NCBI GenBank assembly: GCA_016235145.1
Contig: JACRLV010000030.1
Coordinates: forward strand, 1 to 34,049
Length of the DNA stretch: 34,049 nt
Direction of reading: 5' to 3'
Origin: Planctomycetota bacterium
Lineage (GTDB): Bacteria > Planctomycetota > Phycisphaerae > UBA1845 > Fen-1342
Under the pieces are notes generated by a model. The model was not told the DNA's origin. It searched no databases and was given only the letters and a program-made list of their open reading frames with translations. Positions within the stretch are counted from its first letter, which is position 1, and every line of letters starts with the position of its first letter. Of this stretch, positions 22,713 to 31,531 are shown piece by piece. The position numbers and the translations under genes were made by a program.

Positions 22713-23480
22713 TCATTTCGAGCGCGGCCTATCGAGATACCGCCAACGAACTGCCAAACCGCCAAGCGTCAGCAGGATCAGCGAGGTCGGCTCGGGAACG
22801 ACGTACCACATGCCCCAGTTGATGCCGCTGATTTGCGGTACGTCCCAGGTCGCGACAATCGTGCCCGGCGTCTGCGAGCCCGGCGGCGGAGGCGGCTCGC
22901 TACGGAGCACAAACACCGCTCCGGCGGGTTCCGTGCCCAACAGGCCCGCCCCCCAAACCGCGCCATCCCCCGCGCCAACGGCGGAGATATCGACCGAAAT
23001 GCGCGCCACACAGCCGTCAAACGAGGGCGACGTGCTGCTCTCGGGCGGGCTTGCGAAGTAGGCGACGTTCAATGCACCTGGATAAGTCCATGCATTCGGG
23101 CCGCCGTAAACCGGACCGGCAACCGCAACCCCACCGTTCGTGAACCTGGCGTCGGCGTCGCGCGGGCGCGGCCTGCTCAGGCTCGTAGTGAATTTGTCTT
23201 CGACGCCGGGGTTGACCAGCCCTGGCTGCGTGCCGTACGTATTGGGATCGGCGTCGAAATAGACGAAGGTTGCGCCATTATGCGTGAACGCGACGATGCC
23301 GCACGCGGCCCACACATCCGTCACGGCGATATCGACGTACACGTCCACGATTTTGAAGTTGTCCGGGATCGTGCCGCTGGTTTCGCTGGGGTCGAGCAGA
23401 TCGACCGAGAGCGTGCCTTGAGCCGTCGCGACTGAGCACGCCACGAGGGCAAGAAAGGAGGCGGCGATGCGTTTGGTCAT
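22713..23480 (-). CDS. PEP-CTERM protein, paralog D
   Basis: A 255-residue member from ATG 23480 ('MTKRIAASFLALVACSVATAQ'), with a GAGGA Shine-Dalgarno overlapping the stop of paralog E. Upstream residues in the track (from 23543) are antisense-frame readings of E's 3' end. It differs from its neighbours by 'DVWAACGIVAFTHNGATF' and 'SPSFDGCVARISVDIS', which add two Cys residues to a family otherwise nearly Cys-free after the signal peptide. These could form a disulfide in the exported protein. The last ~129 bp are identical by eye to paralog E. PEP-CTERM tail 'VPEPTSLILLTLGGLAVRWRYLDRPRSK'. Confidence 0.85.
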   Translation of the reverse strand: MTKRIAASFLALVACSVATAQGTLSVDLLDPSETSGTIPDNFKIVDVYVDIAVTDVWAACGIVAFTHNGATFVYFDADPNTYGTQPGLVNPGVEDKFTTSLSRPRPRDADARFTNGGVAVAGPVYGGPNAWTYPGALNVAYFASPPESSTSPSFDGCVARISVDISAVGAGDGAVWGAGLLGTEPAGAVFVLRSEPPPPPGSQTPGTIVATWDVPQISGINWGMWYVVPEPTSLILLTLGGLAVRWRYLDRPRSK

Positions 23481-23490
23481 GGTTTGGTCC

Positions 23491-24255
23491 TCATCTCGAG
23501 CGCGGCCTATCGAGATACCGCCAACGAACTGCCAAACCGCCAAGCGTCAGCAGGATCAGCGAGGTCGGCTCGGGAACGACGTACCACATGCCCCAGTTGA
23601 TGCCGCTGATTTGCGGTACGTCCCATGTCGTCAGCGCGGTGCCTGGAGCGCCGGTGCCTCCCGGCAATTGGCTGCGCAGGACATACACAGCTCCCTGCGG
23701 CCCGTCGCCAACCAAACCGGCACCCCAGATTGCACCCTGCGGCGCGCCGACGCCGGCGACGTCAACGGCGACGCGAGCGACATAGCCGTCAACCGAAGGC
23801 GAGGCGCCGTTCTCAGGTGGGCTTGCAAAATGAACCACGTTGAACTCGTTTGCCGTCGTAATCGGCACCGGCAAGTCTGGGTAGTATCCCGTCGCGGCGG
23901 CGGCGCCGGCGTTGTGGAATCGATCTTCGCCATCGCGCGGGCGCGGCTTGCTCAGGCTGGTTACGAACTTATTTTCGACGCCGGGGTTGAATAAGCCGGG
24001 CCGATAGACTCCCTCATTGGGATCGACATCGAAGTAAACAAATGCCGCGCCGTTTGACGTGATCGCGCGAATGCCGCCCGCGGTCCACACATCGGTCTCG
24101 ACGATGTCGACGTGTACGTCCACGATCTTGTAGTTGGCCGGGATCGTGCCGCTGGTTTCGCTGGGGTCGAGCAGATCGACCGCGAGCGTGCCCTGGGCCA
24201 AAGCCGCCGCATTTGTGGCGACGGCGAGCGCGACCGTGAGAAACTGAGATTTCAC
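23491..24255 (-). CDS. PEP-CTERM protein, paralog E (first of the array)
   Basis: A 254-residue member. The best start is GTG 24255 ('VKSQFLTVALAVATNAAALAQ') with GAGGA 8 bases upstream; the track's 24609 start is antisense to other sequence. It is the promoter-proximal and most divergent copy: the signal peptide differs from 'MTKR...' and the body has 'NYKIVDVHVDIVETDVW' and 'DPNEGVYRPGLFNPGVENKF'. The C-terminal 'DVPQISGINWGMWYVVPEPTSL' and tail are the same as D. If transcription starts upstream, the five genes form one operon. The upstream 262-bp gap to the dockerin-like gene would hold the promoter, though none was convincingly seen. Confidence 0.82.
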   Translation of the reverse strand: MKSQFLTVALAVATNAAALAQGTLAVDLLDPSETSGTIPANYKIVDVHVDIVETDVWTAGGIRAITSNGAAFVYFDVDPNEGVYRPGLFNPGVENKFVTSLSKPRPRDGEDRFHNAGAAAATGYYPDLPVPITTANEFNVVHFASPPENGASPSVDGYVARVAVDVAGVGAPQGAIWGAGLVGDGPQGAVYVLRSQLPGGTGAPGTALTTWDVPQISGINWGMWYVVPEPTSLILLTLGGLAVRWRYLDRPRSR

Positions 24256-24517
24256 TGGCGGTCCTCGCGTGCGACCGGAGGTGAAGGAAATGCACCGCGC
24301 CGCTCGGACGGAGCCGGCGCGCGGCGCCTCAGCGGACTCATCCAATTCATAGGCGCGATGACGGTCGGTTTCCACTTTTTCGGACGTGTTATGCCCCCGG
24401 GATGGGCTCCAGGTTGATCCGGCGGCCGCAAGGCGTGGTTCGAACGCGTTGGCCTTCGCCCGGCAAGGCGGGCCCCTGCACCCACCGGCGGGCAGGACGC
24501 CGGAGACGGGAATTCGT

Positions 24518-25537
24518 TCAGCCGCCGCAGACTTCGCCGAAGCGCATGAGAAGGAGCGCGAGATCTTCCAGATCGACGTTCTGGTCGCAATCCAGATCGC
24601 CGTCGCCATAACCCATCACGCCGGGTTCCGTGAAATTGGCGAGCAAATACGCCAGATCCTGGAGGTTGATGATTCCGTTTCCATCCAGGTCGCCGAAGCA
24701 GGGAGCGTCGGCGGCGCGGGTGATCTCCAGATTGTCGATCGCGAGGATGTTGCCGCTGGTGTGATCGCCGGGGAAGCCCCCGCCGCCGAAGATCCGGAAC
24801 GCGCTCGCCGTCCCGTCGGGATCAGCGCCGCCGGCCAGGTAGTATCCCTCCAACGACTGCGGCGTGAACGTGTGGGCCGGCGCGGCGTCCGCGAGGTCGC
24901 GTATTCGCAGAGAGGTCAGCGCGTTCGTGCTCGCCAGCTCCAGCCTGGCGGACAGGCGAAACCAGTGGTTCGCGGGCAGCCGCCGAAACGCCGAGTCCGC
25001 CACGGGCAGGCCGGACAGATAGGGCACATTTCCATCCGCGTCGTAGCCGAGCACTCGAACGGTGAACGTCTTCGCGCTGTGCACGTCGTCCCAGTTGAAC
25101 AGAATGCCGATCGTTCCGGGGGCCGCCCACGGCTGAAGCGTGAACGAGCCCGCGTAGTTTTGCGTGGGAAGCGCGCCGTCATAGGCCACGTTGAAATCGA
25201 ATTCCATCAGCCAGCAATCGGCGTCGAGTTGAACGTTGTGCTGGGCACGGCTGAACGCACCCGAAATCCGCCGGGCGGCCGCGAACTGGGCGCCGCCTTC
25301 CGGATTTCCGATAATCCCCAGAACATTGTCCGCGTACGTGAAGCACGCGCCATCGGCGTCGTCAATCGCCGGCACGTAGAAACCATCCTGGCCGGCGAGT
25401 GGAACGCCGGATGCCGCGCCGCTGAACGCGGGCGTCTCAAAATCGGTCGAATACTGGGCGAGTGAAGCACCGGGCAGCAGCGCTGGTGCTGCGACCCAAA
25501 TAGCCGCATACAGCATCTTTGCAGCATGAGTGCGCAA
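24518..25537 (-). CDS. Exported protein with C-terminal dockerin-like domain
   Basis: A 339-residue protein. The first in-frame start is TTG 25537 with GGGGGG ~8 bases upstream. ATG 25516 ('MLYAAIWVAAPALLPGASLAQ') also fits the signal peptide but lacks a ribosome site. The body is a ~250-residue beta-sandwich-like domain ('YSTDFETPAFSG', 'WLMEFDFNVAYDG', 'ILAIDNLEITR'), resembling lectin or carbohydrate-binding jelly rolls. The C-terminus has two calcium-loop repeats, 'GDLDGNGIINLQDLAYLL' and 'GDLDCDQNVDLEDLALLL', flanked by Cys, as in planctomycete dockerin-like domains. It precedes the PEP-CTERM array on the same strand. Probably secreted or surface-attached. Confidence 0.75.
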   Translation of the reverse strand: MRTHAAKMLYAAIWVAAPALLPGASLAQYSTDFETPAFSGAASGVPLAGQDGFYVPAIDDADGACFTYADNVLGIIGNPEGGAQFAAARRISGAFSRAQHNVQLDADCWLMEFDFNVAYDGALPTQNYAGSFTLQPWAAPGTIGILFNWDDVHSAKTFTVRVLGYDADGNVPYLSGLPVADSAFRRLPANHWFRLSARLELASTNALTSLRIRDLADAAPAHTFTPQSLEGYYLAGGADPDGTASAFRIFGGGGFPGDHTSGNILAIDNLEITRAADAPCFGDLDGNGIINLQDLAYLLANFTEPGVMGYGDGDLDCDQNVDLEDLALLLMRFGEVCGG

Positions 25538-25740
25538 TGATCAACCCCCCGGAATCGGCGATCCGGCGCAGCTCGCCAGAGAGCGCGCCGCCCCCTCTGA
25601 TTATCCAATTCCACCAGCCGCTGAAAGTCAAACGCGACGCCCGATCGAATTAGCGGCGAAAGGACTGACACCGCCTCCAGGCGCCGCGCGATGGACCGTA
25701 GGGATGCGCTGACCGTCTCCCCGGCGATTTCGGCCACATT

Positions 25741-26787
25741 TTATTGTGCCGGCGTTTGCGATTCGAACAAGCCCGGCGGCTCATCCGATGTGCGCGGCTG
25801 TGCGAGCCCGAGGTGTTCGTACGCGGCCGGGCGGGCCTGGCGGCCGCGCGGCGTTCGAATCACAAAGCCGAGTTGCAGCAGATAGGGCTCCACCACGTCT
25901 TCGAGCGTGTCGCGCTCGTGTCCCATCGTCGCGGCGATCGCCTCGATTCCCGCGGGTCCGCCGTCGTAGTGGCGCATCAACGCCTGAAGATAGCCGTGGT
26001 CGAGCGAATCCAGGCCCAGCGAATCGATTTGCAGAATATCCAGTGCGGCGTCGACGACCTTCGGCGTGAGCGTCCCATCGCCCCTGACCTCCGCGTAGTC
26101 GCGCACCCGCCGCAGCAGGCGATTGACGATGCGGGGCGTGCCGCGCGAGCGCGAGGCGAGCCGGCACAGAGCGGCGGCATCCGCCGTAATCCGCAGCCGC
26201 TGGGCCGAGCGCGAGGCGATCTCCGTCAGCTCATCGACGGTGTAGTACTGCATGTGGAAGAAATGGCCGAACCGCCCGCGCAGCGCCGCCGAGAGCATGC
26301 CGGCCCGCGTCGTCGCGCCGATCAGCGTGAACGGCTTGAGTGCGAAATTCACGGTGCGCCCGCCGATGCCGCTGTCCGTCGTGAAATCCACGCGGAAGTC
26401 CTCGAGCGCCGGATAGAGGAACTCTTCGATGACCTTGTTGAGCCGGTGAATCTCGTCGATGAAGAGAATGTCGCCGTGCTCCATTTGCGTGAGCATGGCC
26501 ATCAGGTCGCCCTGCCGCGTGATGGCCGGTCCGCTGGTCTGCCGCACGGTCGCGCCCATTTCCGTCGCGATGACGTGGGCCAGCGTGGTCTTGCCCAGGC
26601 CCGGCGGCCCGTCCAGCAGGATGTGGTCGAGCGGTTCGCGGCGGCCCTGCGCGGCCTGAAGCGCGATCGTGAGCTGCTGCTTGACCCGCTCCTGCCCAAT
26701 GCACTCATCCAGCCGCTGCGGGCGCAGCGAGGTGAGGTATCGCTCTTCGTCCGGTCCGGGCGATGTGAACACGCGGTCGATGGCCAT
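25741..26787 (-). CDS. ruvB: Holliday junction branch-migration helicase RuvB
   Basis: RuvB is the hexameric AAA+ motor that drives branch migration with RuvA in recombinational repair. The 348-residue length is normal. Seen motifs: 'LRPQRLDECIGQERV' at the N-terminus, Walker A GPPGLGKT (60-67), Walker B with DEIH (111-114), 'PAITRQGDL', sensor-1 region 'GATTRAG', sensor-2 region 'SRGTPRIVNRLLRRVRD', and the winged-helix end 'YLLQLGFVIRTPRGR'. The usual 'LRDRFG' is 'LRGRFG' here, a small deviation near the arginine finger. ruvA and ruvC are not adjacent. It is divergent from the GH20 gene across ~230 bp. Confidence 0.97.
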   Translation of the reverse strand: MAIDRVFTSPGPDEERYLTSLRPQRLDECIGQERVKQQLTIALQAAQGRREPLDHILLDGPPGLGKTTLAHVIATEMGATVRQTSGPAITRQGDLMAMLTQMEHGDILFIDEIHRLNKVIEEFLYPALEDFRVDFTTDSGIGGRTVNFALKPFTLIGATTRAGMLSAALRGRFGHFFHMQYYTVDELTEIASRSAQRLRITADAAALCRLASRSRGTPRIVNRLLRRVRDYAEVRGDGTLTPKVVDAALDILQIDSLGLDSLDHGYLQALMRHYDGGPAGIEAIAATMGHERDTLEDVVEPYLLQLGFVIRTPRGRQARPAAYEHLGLAQPRTSDEPPGLFESQTPAQ

Positions 26788-27019
26788 GCGGCGGATTATC
26801 GCCGCTGCGGCGGCTTTCGCCAGACGGGGCGGGGCGCAAGGTGAACAGAGCGCTCAAGCCGGACGCCAATCCGCCGCCACCGTCCCACATGGTCCCGTTT
26901 CACTCTCTCGGCCGTTCGCGGTATTCTTCGCGGCGCGTCGCAGCGTTCGTTTGCACCGTCCGTCGGACGGTCGCGCCGCGGCTCTGTCCACGCTGCGGGC
27001 CCGCGCCCGCGAGACCTCC

Positions 27020-29419
27020 ATGCACGCCTTCAGAGCTGTCTCTTCATCACTCCTTGTCGCTATTTCAATTTTCGCACAACCGCTACCGCCCGTCGCGGCC
27101 GCGTCGGCGACTGACGAGCCGGCGATCATCCCGCGGCCGACCGCCATCGAGCCGGGCGTCGGTTCGTTCACGATTCGACCCGACACCGCGCTCCACGTGC
27201 AGGCCGAGGCTGCCCAGCCGGTCGCTGCATATCTGGCGGACCACATCGCCGCCGCAACCGGCATCCGCCTTGCGCCGAAAGCCGGGCCGGCCGACGCAGG
27301 CGCCGGCAACGTGATCTTCCTTGCCATCGCCGCCGGCGAGGGCGGCAACGAAAGTTATGAGCTGCGCGTATCCGAGACCCGCGTCGAGCTGCGGGCGCCT
27401 TCGCCTGCGGGGCTGTTTCGCGGAGTTCAGACGATTCGCCAGCTATTGCCGCTGGCCGCCGCGGCGGCTTCCGCTCCCGCCGAGCCCGCTCCAGCGCAGC
27501 TCGCGGCGGTCAGAATCGCGGACTCGCCGCGCTATCCGTGGCGCGGCATGCTGCTGGATTGCGGGCGTCACTTCGTCCCCAAGGACATGGTGAAGCGCTA
27601 CATCGATCTGCTCGCCTACCACAAGATGAACGTCTTGCACTGGCACCTGACCGAAGATCAGGGCTGGCGAATCGAGATCAAGAAGTTTCCGAAGCTGACG
27701 GAGGTCGGCGCGTGGCGGACGGCGACGCGCGATTCGGAGCAGCCGCGCGACGGGCAGAATCGCTACGGCGGCTTCTACACCCAGGACGACATTCGCGAGA
27801 TCGTCGCGTATGCACAATCGCGCTTCATCACCGTCGTGCCGGAAATCGAATTGCCCGGACATTGCCGGGCGGCGCTGGCGGCCTATCCCGAATACTCCTG
27901 CACCGGCGGCCCCTTCAAGGTCAGAACGGATTGGGGCGTCGAGGACGACGTCTACTGCGCCGGGAGCGACAAGACTTTCGACTTTCTCCAGGCCGTGCTG
28001 ACCGAGGTGATCGAGCTCTTTCCGTCGCCGTGCATTCACATCGGCGGCGACGAGTGTCCGAAAGCCCGCTGGAAGAACTGCCCGATCTGCCAGCAGCGGA
28101 TCAAGGCGGAAGGCCGGAAGGACGAGCGCGAACTTCAGAGCTACTTTGTCCGGCGAATCGAGAAGTTCCTGAACGAAAAAGGCCGCCGGCTGATCGGATG
28201 GGACGAAATCCTCGAAGGCGGCCTGGCGCCGAACGCGACGGTCCAGTCCTGGCGCGGCATGGAGGGCGCGATCGCCGCGGCGAGCGCCGACCACGACGTG
28301 ATCTCTTCGCCGACAAGCCACTGCTACATCGATTATTCGCAGGGGGCAGGGATCGACGAGCCGCGCCTCATGGGTTTCGTGCCGCTTGAGCGGTGCTATC
28401 AGTTCGAACCGACGCCCGAATCGCTGCCGCCGGAAAAAGCCGATCACATCCTGGGCCTTGAGGGCAATCTGTGGACCGAGCATGCGCCGCCTGCGCTGCT
28501 CGATCGCCAGGCGTTTCCGCGCCTGCTGGCATTGGCCGAAGTGGGCTGGACCGCGAAGCAGCGGCGAGATTGGCCTGACTTTCAGCGCCGGCTAAAATCC
28601 CACTATCCACGGCTGGATGCCCTCGGCGTGAATTACTATGTGCCGACTCCGACGTTCAAACTGGCCACGGGTGCTGCCGGACCGAACGGCGAATTCGATC
28701 CCGCCTCGCTCACTGCGGCCGGCGGCGTGACGGCCATCACCGACAAGCCGCGAAAACTGGTGATTCAGGCGAACTCGGCGGGCGAGATCCGCTTCACCGT
28801 GGACGGCTCGAACCCCACCGCGGACTCCCCAAAGTACGCCGGCCCGATCGACGTGGCCGACTCCGCCATCGTGCGGGCCCGTTCGATTCTGCCGACCGGC
28901 AACGCGGGCGCAATCGGCGAGCTGCGCTTCGTCAAGGTCGCGCCGCTCGATCCGACGCAGGCGACCGCCGGCGAGGCGGGCGTGGCGGTCGACGTCTACA
29001 AGGGCACCTGGAAGCAGCTTCCTGATTTTTCCAAGCTCACGCCCGCGGCGAGCACCGTGCTGCCCGGTACTGAAACCGATCCGGTGATCCGCGAAAACGC
29101 GATCGCCGACCTGGATACGCAGTTTGCGCTTCGTTTCCGGGGTCTGTTCAAGGCTCCAACCGAAGGCCTATACACCTTTGCACTGCGCTCCGACGACGGC
29201 AGCCGGCTCACGATCGGCGCGACGGTGGTGGCGGACAACGACGGCGAGCACCCCGTGCGGCAGGCGGTGGGATACGCCTGGCTTCGGGCGGGCTATCATG
29301 CTCTCACCGTCGAGTACTTCCAGGGCATCGGCGGACGCAAGCTCGAATTGCTTGTGGACGGACCGGGAATGAAAGCTGGCCCTATCACTGGAGCGTCGCT
29401 TTTCGTCGAGAAGAAATGA
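27020..29419 (+). CDS. GH20 beta-N-acetylhexosaminidase with CHB_HEX_C and PA14-like domains
   Basis: The protein removes terminal N-acetylhexosamine from glycans by substrate-assisted catalysis. The track start (26669) reads antisense ruvB; ATG 27020 opens a signal peptide ('MHAFRAVSSSLLVAISIFAQPL'), 799 residues. Layout: GH20b N-terminal domain (~35-160, 'IIPRPTAIEPGVGSF', 'ESYELRVSETRVEL'); the catalytic barrel beginning 'RYPWRGMLLDCGRHF' with 'HKMNVLHWHLTEDQGWRIEI'; catalytic pair D344-E345 in 'HIGGDECPK'; a chitobiase C-terminal-type domain ('GEIRFTVDGSNPTADSPKYAGPI'); and a final PA14-like domain ('FRGLFKAPTEGLYTFALRSDDGSRL'). The next gene is an SGNH acetylesterase-like enzyme, so the pair probably trims acetylated amino-sugar glycans outside the cytoplasm. 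Confidence 0.93.
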   Translation: MHAFRAVSSSLLVAISIFAQPLPPVAAASATDEPAIIPRPTAIEPGVGSFTIRPDTALHVQAEAAQPVAAYLADHIAAATGIRLAPKAGPADAGAGNVIFLAIAAGEGGNESYELRVSETRVELRAPSPAGLFRGVQTIRQLLPLAAAAASAPAEPAPAQLAAVRIADSPRYPWRGMLLDCGRHFVPKDMVKRYIDLLAYHKMNVLHWHLTEDQGWRIEIKKFPKLTEVGAWRTATRDSEQPRDGQNRYGGFYTQDDIREIVAYAQSRFITVVPEIELPGHCRAALAAYPEYSCTGGPFKVRTDWGVEDDVYCAGSDKTFDFLQAVLTEVIELFPSPCIHIGGDECPKARWKNCPICQQRIKAEGRKDERELQSYFVRRIEKFLNEKGRRLIGWDEILEGGLAPNATVQSWRGMEGAIAAASADHDVISSPTSHCYIDYSQGAGIDEPRLMGFVPLERCYQFEPTPESLPPEKADHILGLEGNLWTEHAPPALLDRQAFPRLLALAEVGWTAKQRRDWPDFQRRLKSHYPRLDALGVNYYVPTPTFKLATGAAGPNGEFDPASLTAAGGVTAITDKPRKLVIQANSAGEIRFTVDGSNPTADSPKYAGPIDVADSAIVRARSILPTGNAGAIGELRFVKVAPLDPTQATAGEAGVAVDVYKGTWKQLPDFSKLTPAASTVLPGTETDPVIRENAIADLDTQFALRFRGLFKAPTEGLYTFALRSDDGSRLTIGATVVADNDGEHPVRQAVGYAWLRAGYHALTVEYFQGIGGRKLELLVDGPGMKAGPITGASLFVEKK

Positions 29420-29508
29420 ATCACGCAGGCCCGGACGCTTCCGCGCCATTCTCGTCGAACGCCGACGCCGAAGCGCTCAGATCCAACGCCCAATCTTCGG
29501 AGGATTCC

Positions 29509-31473
29509 ATGAACCGATCCTGTCTAAGCTGCTCCGCCGCTCTGCTGCTGAGCGTCGCCCCACTCGCATCGGGCAACATTCGGCTGCCCGCAATCTTCGC
29601 CGACAACATGGTCCTCCAGCGCGAGACCGAGGCGCCGATCTGGGGCTGGGCCGCGCCCGGCGAGCAGGTGGTCATTCGCGGCGAATGGTCGAATCGCGAC
29701 GTGAAGGTCGAGGCCGGACAGGACGGCCGCTGGAACGCGAAGCTGCCGACCGGTGCGGCGGGCGGCCCCTATTCCCTGACCATCCGCGGCCAGGACACCG
29801 TGACGCTCAAGAACGTGATGCTCGGCGAAGTCTGGATCTGCTCCGGCCAATCCAACATGGAATGGACGGTCGGGCCGGCAGTCGGACCTGGGATCGCGCA
29901 CCACGTCGAGGAAATCAAGGCCGCCGATCATCCGAATGTCCGCCTCTTTACAGTGGCCAAGGCGCGATCCAAGAAGCCCGAGGCGGACTGCTCCGGCAAG
30001 TGGCAGCCTTGCTCGTCCGAGTCGGTGAAACCGTTCTCCGCCAGCGCGTATTTCTTTGGCCGAAAGTTGAACCAGGAACTGAACGTCCCCGTCGGCCTGA
30101 TTGCCACCAGTTGGGGCGGCACTGAGGTCGAGTTGTGGATCAGCGAGCCGGGAATGCGCAGCGATCCGGAGCTGTCCGCCGCAATTGAAGGCCGCGCCAA
30201 GGCGAAGGAAGACTACAAGAGCAACTTCGCCGCGTGGGTTCAGGCGTGCCAGAAGGCGGACCCGGGTTGGGACTCGTGGGCGGCGCCGGCGATGGACGAC
30301 GCGAGCTGGACGCCGCTGCCCCAGCTCACGCTGTGGGATCGGCAGGATCTCGGCAACTACGACGGAACGGCCTGGTATCGCGGAAACTTCACCGCCCCGG
30401 CGGATTGGAACGGCAAGCCCGCGATGCTGGAACTCGGCGCGATCGACGACCTCGACGTCACCTGGATCAACGGCCAGCAGGTCGGCGCCACCGATAGCTA
30501 CTCCATTCAGCGCTCGTACGCGATCAAACCCGGCGTGATCAAGCCCGGCGAGAACACGATCGCGATCCGCGTGCACGACTTCATCGCACAAGGCGGATTC
30601 ACGCTATCCGAGGGCCAGCCGTGTCTGCGCTGCGGCGACAAAGCGATTTCGCTCGGGCCGTGGCGGTACAAGGTCGGCGTGGAGCAGAAGAAGCTCAAGC
30701 CGCCGCCGCAAAACGCCGCGAGCGAGAACTCCGTGCTGTACAACGCGATGATCGCGCCGCTGGTTCCGCTGGCGATTCGCGGGGCGATCTGGTACCAGGG
30801 CGAGTCGAACGTCTTTCGGGCGCAGCAGTATCGCCGGTCATTTCCGCTCATGATCGCGGATTGGCGCAAGGCGTGGGGCCGCGGGGATTTTCCGTTCTAC
30901 TTCGTGCAGATCGCGCCGTTCGACTATCACGCATTTCGTGCCAGCGACCCCACCGACACCTGGCCGCACCCCGGCGCCGAGTTGCGCGAAGCCCAGCGGC
31001 TGAGCCTGTCGACGCCGAACACCGGCATGATCGTGACCACCGACATCACCGACGACGTCAAGAACATCCATCCGTCGAACAAGCAAGACGTCGGAGCGCG
31101 CTTGGCGTTGTGGGCGATGAAACACGATTACGGCCGCGACGTCGAATGTTCGGGCCCGCTTTACAAGTCGATGGCCGTCGAAGGAGGCAAGATTCGGCTG
31201 CATTTTGACCACATCGGCGGCGGCCTGGTCGCGCGCGACGGCGAGCTGCGCGAGTTCACCATCGCCGGCGCGGACAAGAAATTCGTCGCGGCTCAGGCGA
31301 AGATCGACGGCGACTCGATCGTCGTCTCGTCGCCCGAGGTGAAATCGCCGCTGGCGGTCCGCTTCGGCTGGACGGATACGTCTACCCCGAATCTCTTCAA
31401 CAAGGCCGGGCTGCCCGCGTCGACGTTCCGCACAGACGAGTGGCCGGTTTCGACGGACGGGGTGAAGTGGTAG
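29509..31473 (+). CDS. Sialate O-acetylesterase-like SGNH hydrolase
   Basis: The track ORF begins at 29416, where ATG overlaps the GH20 stop. ATG 29509 is better: CGGAGG lies 8 bases upstream and it opens a signal peptide ('MNRSCLSCSAALLLSVAPLASG'), giving 654 residues. N-terminal 'IRLPAIFADNMVLQRE' and 'APIWGWAAPGE' are typical of this family. The catalytic Ser is in 'CSGQSNMEW' (S115), with block 'ATSWGGTEVELWIS'. A GH2-like jelly-roll insert ('TAWYRGNFTAP', 'GAIDDLDVTWINGQQVG') is followed by 'AIWYQGESN' and the C-terminal Asp/His region 'NIHPSNKQDVGARLALWA'. These enzymes deacetylate sialic acids or plant/host polysaccharides; the substrate here is not determined. A strong terminator follows. 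Confidence 0.9.
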   Translation: MNRSCLSCSAALLLSVAPLASGNIRLPAIFADNMVLQRETEAPIWGWAAPGEQVVIRGEWSNRDVKVEAGQDGRWNAKLPTGAAGGPYSLTIRGQDTVTLKNVMLGEVWICSGQSNMEWTVGPAVGPGIAHHVEEIKAADHPNVRLFTVAKARSKKPEADCSGKWQPCSSESVKPFSASAYFFGRKLNQELNVPVGLIATSWGGTEVELWISEPGMRSDPELSAAIEGRAKAKEDYKSNFAAWVQACQKADPGWDSWAAPAMDDASWTPLPQLTLWDRQDLGNYDGTAWYRGNFTAPADWNGKPAMLELGAIDDLDVTWINGQQVGATDSYSIQRSYAIKPGVIKPGENTIAIRVHDFIAQGGFTLSEGQPCLRCGDKAISLGPWRYKVGVEQKKLKPPPQNAASENSVLYNAMIAPLVPLAIRGAIWYQGESNVFRAQQYRRSFPLMIADWRKAWGRGDFPFYFVQIAPFDYHAFRASDPTDTWPHPGAELREAQRLSLSTPNTGMIVTTDITDDVKNIHPSNKQDVGARLALWAMKHDYGRDVECSGPLYKSMAVEGGKIRLHFDHIGGGLVARDGELREFTIAGADKKFVAAQAKIDGDSIVVSSPEVKSPLAVRFGWTDTSTPNLFNKAGLPASTFRTDEWPVSTDGVKW

Positions 31474-31486
31474 TGAAGGAATGAAA

Positions 31487-31531
31487 CCGCCCCGCCGATT
31501 GCGGGTATCGCATCCGGCGGGGCGGCGTTTT
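31487..31531 (+). terminator. Strong rho-independent terminator after the acetylesterase gene
   Basis: An 11-bp perfect GC stem, CCGCCCCGCCG (31487-31497) with CGGCGGGGCGG (31515-31525), is followed by CGTTTTC. It begins 13 bases past the stop codon. Confidence 0.9.

Noticed and set aside
24256-24609. Long N-terminal extension of PEP-CTERM paralog E
   Set aside because: The extension is antisense-like sequence without signal peptide; GTG 24255 with GAGGA gives a signal peptide aligned to the other copies.
29416-29508. Alternative start of the acetylesterase overlapping the GH20 stop (ATGA)
   Set aside because: The 31 extra residues are not signal-like, and ATG 29509 has a strong Shine-Dalgarno directly followed by a signal peptide.
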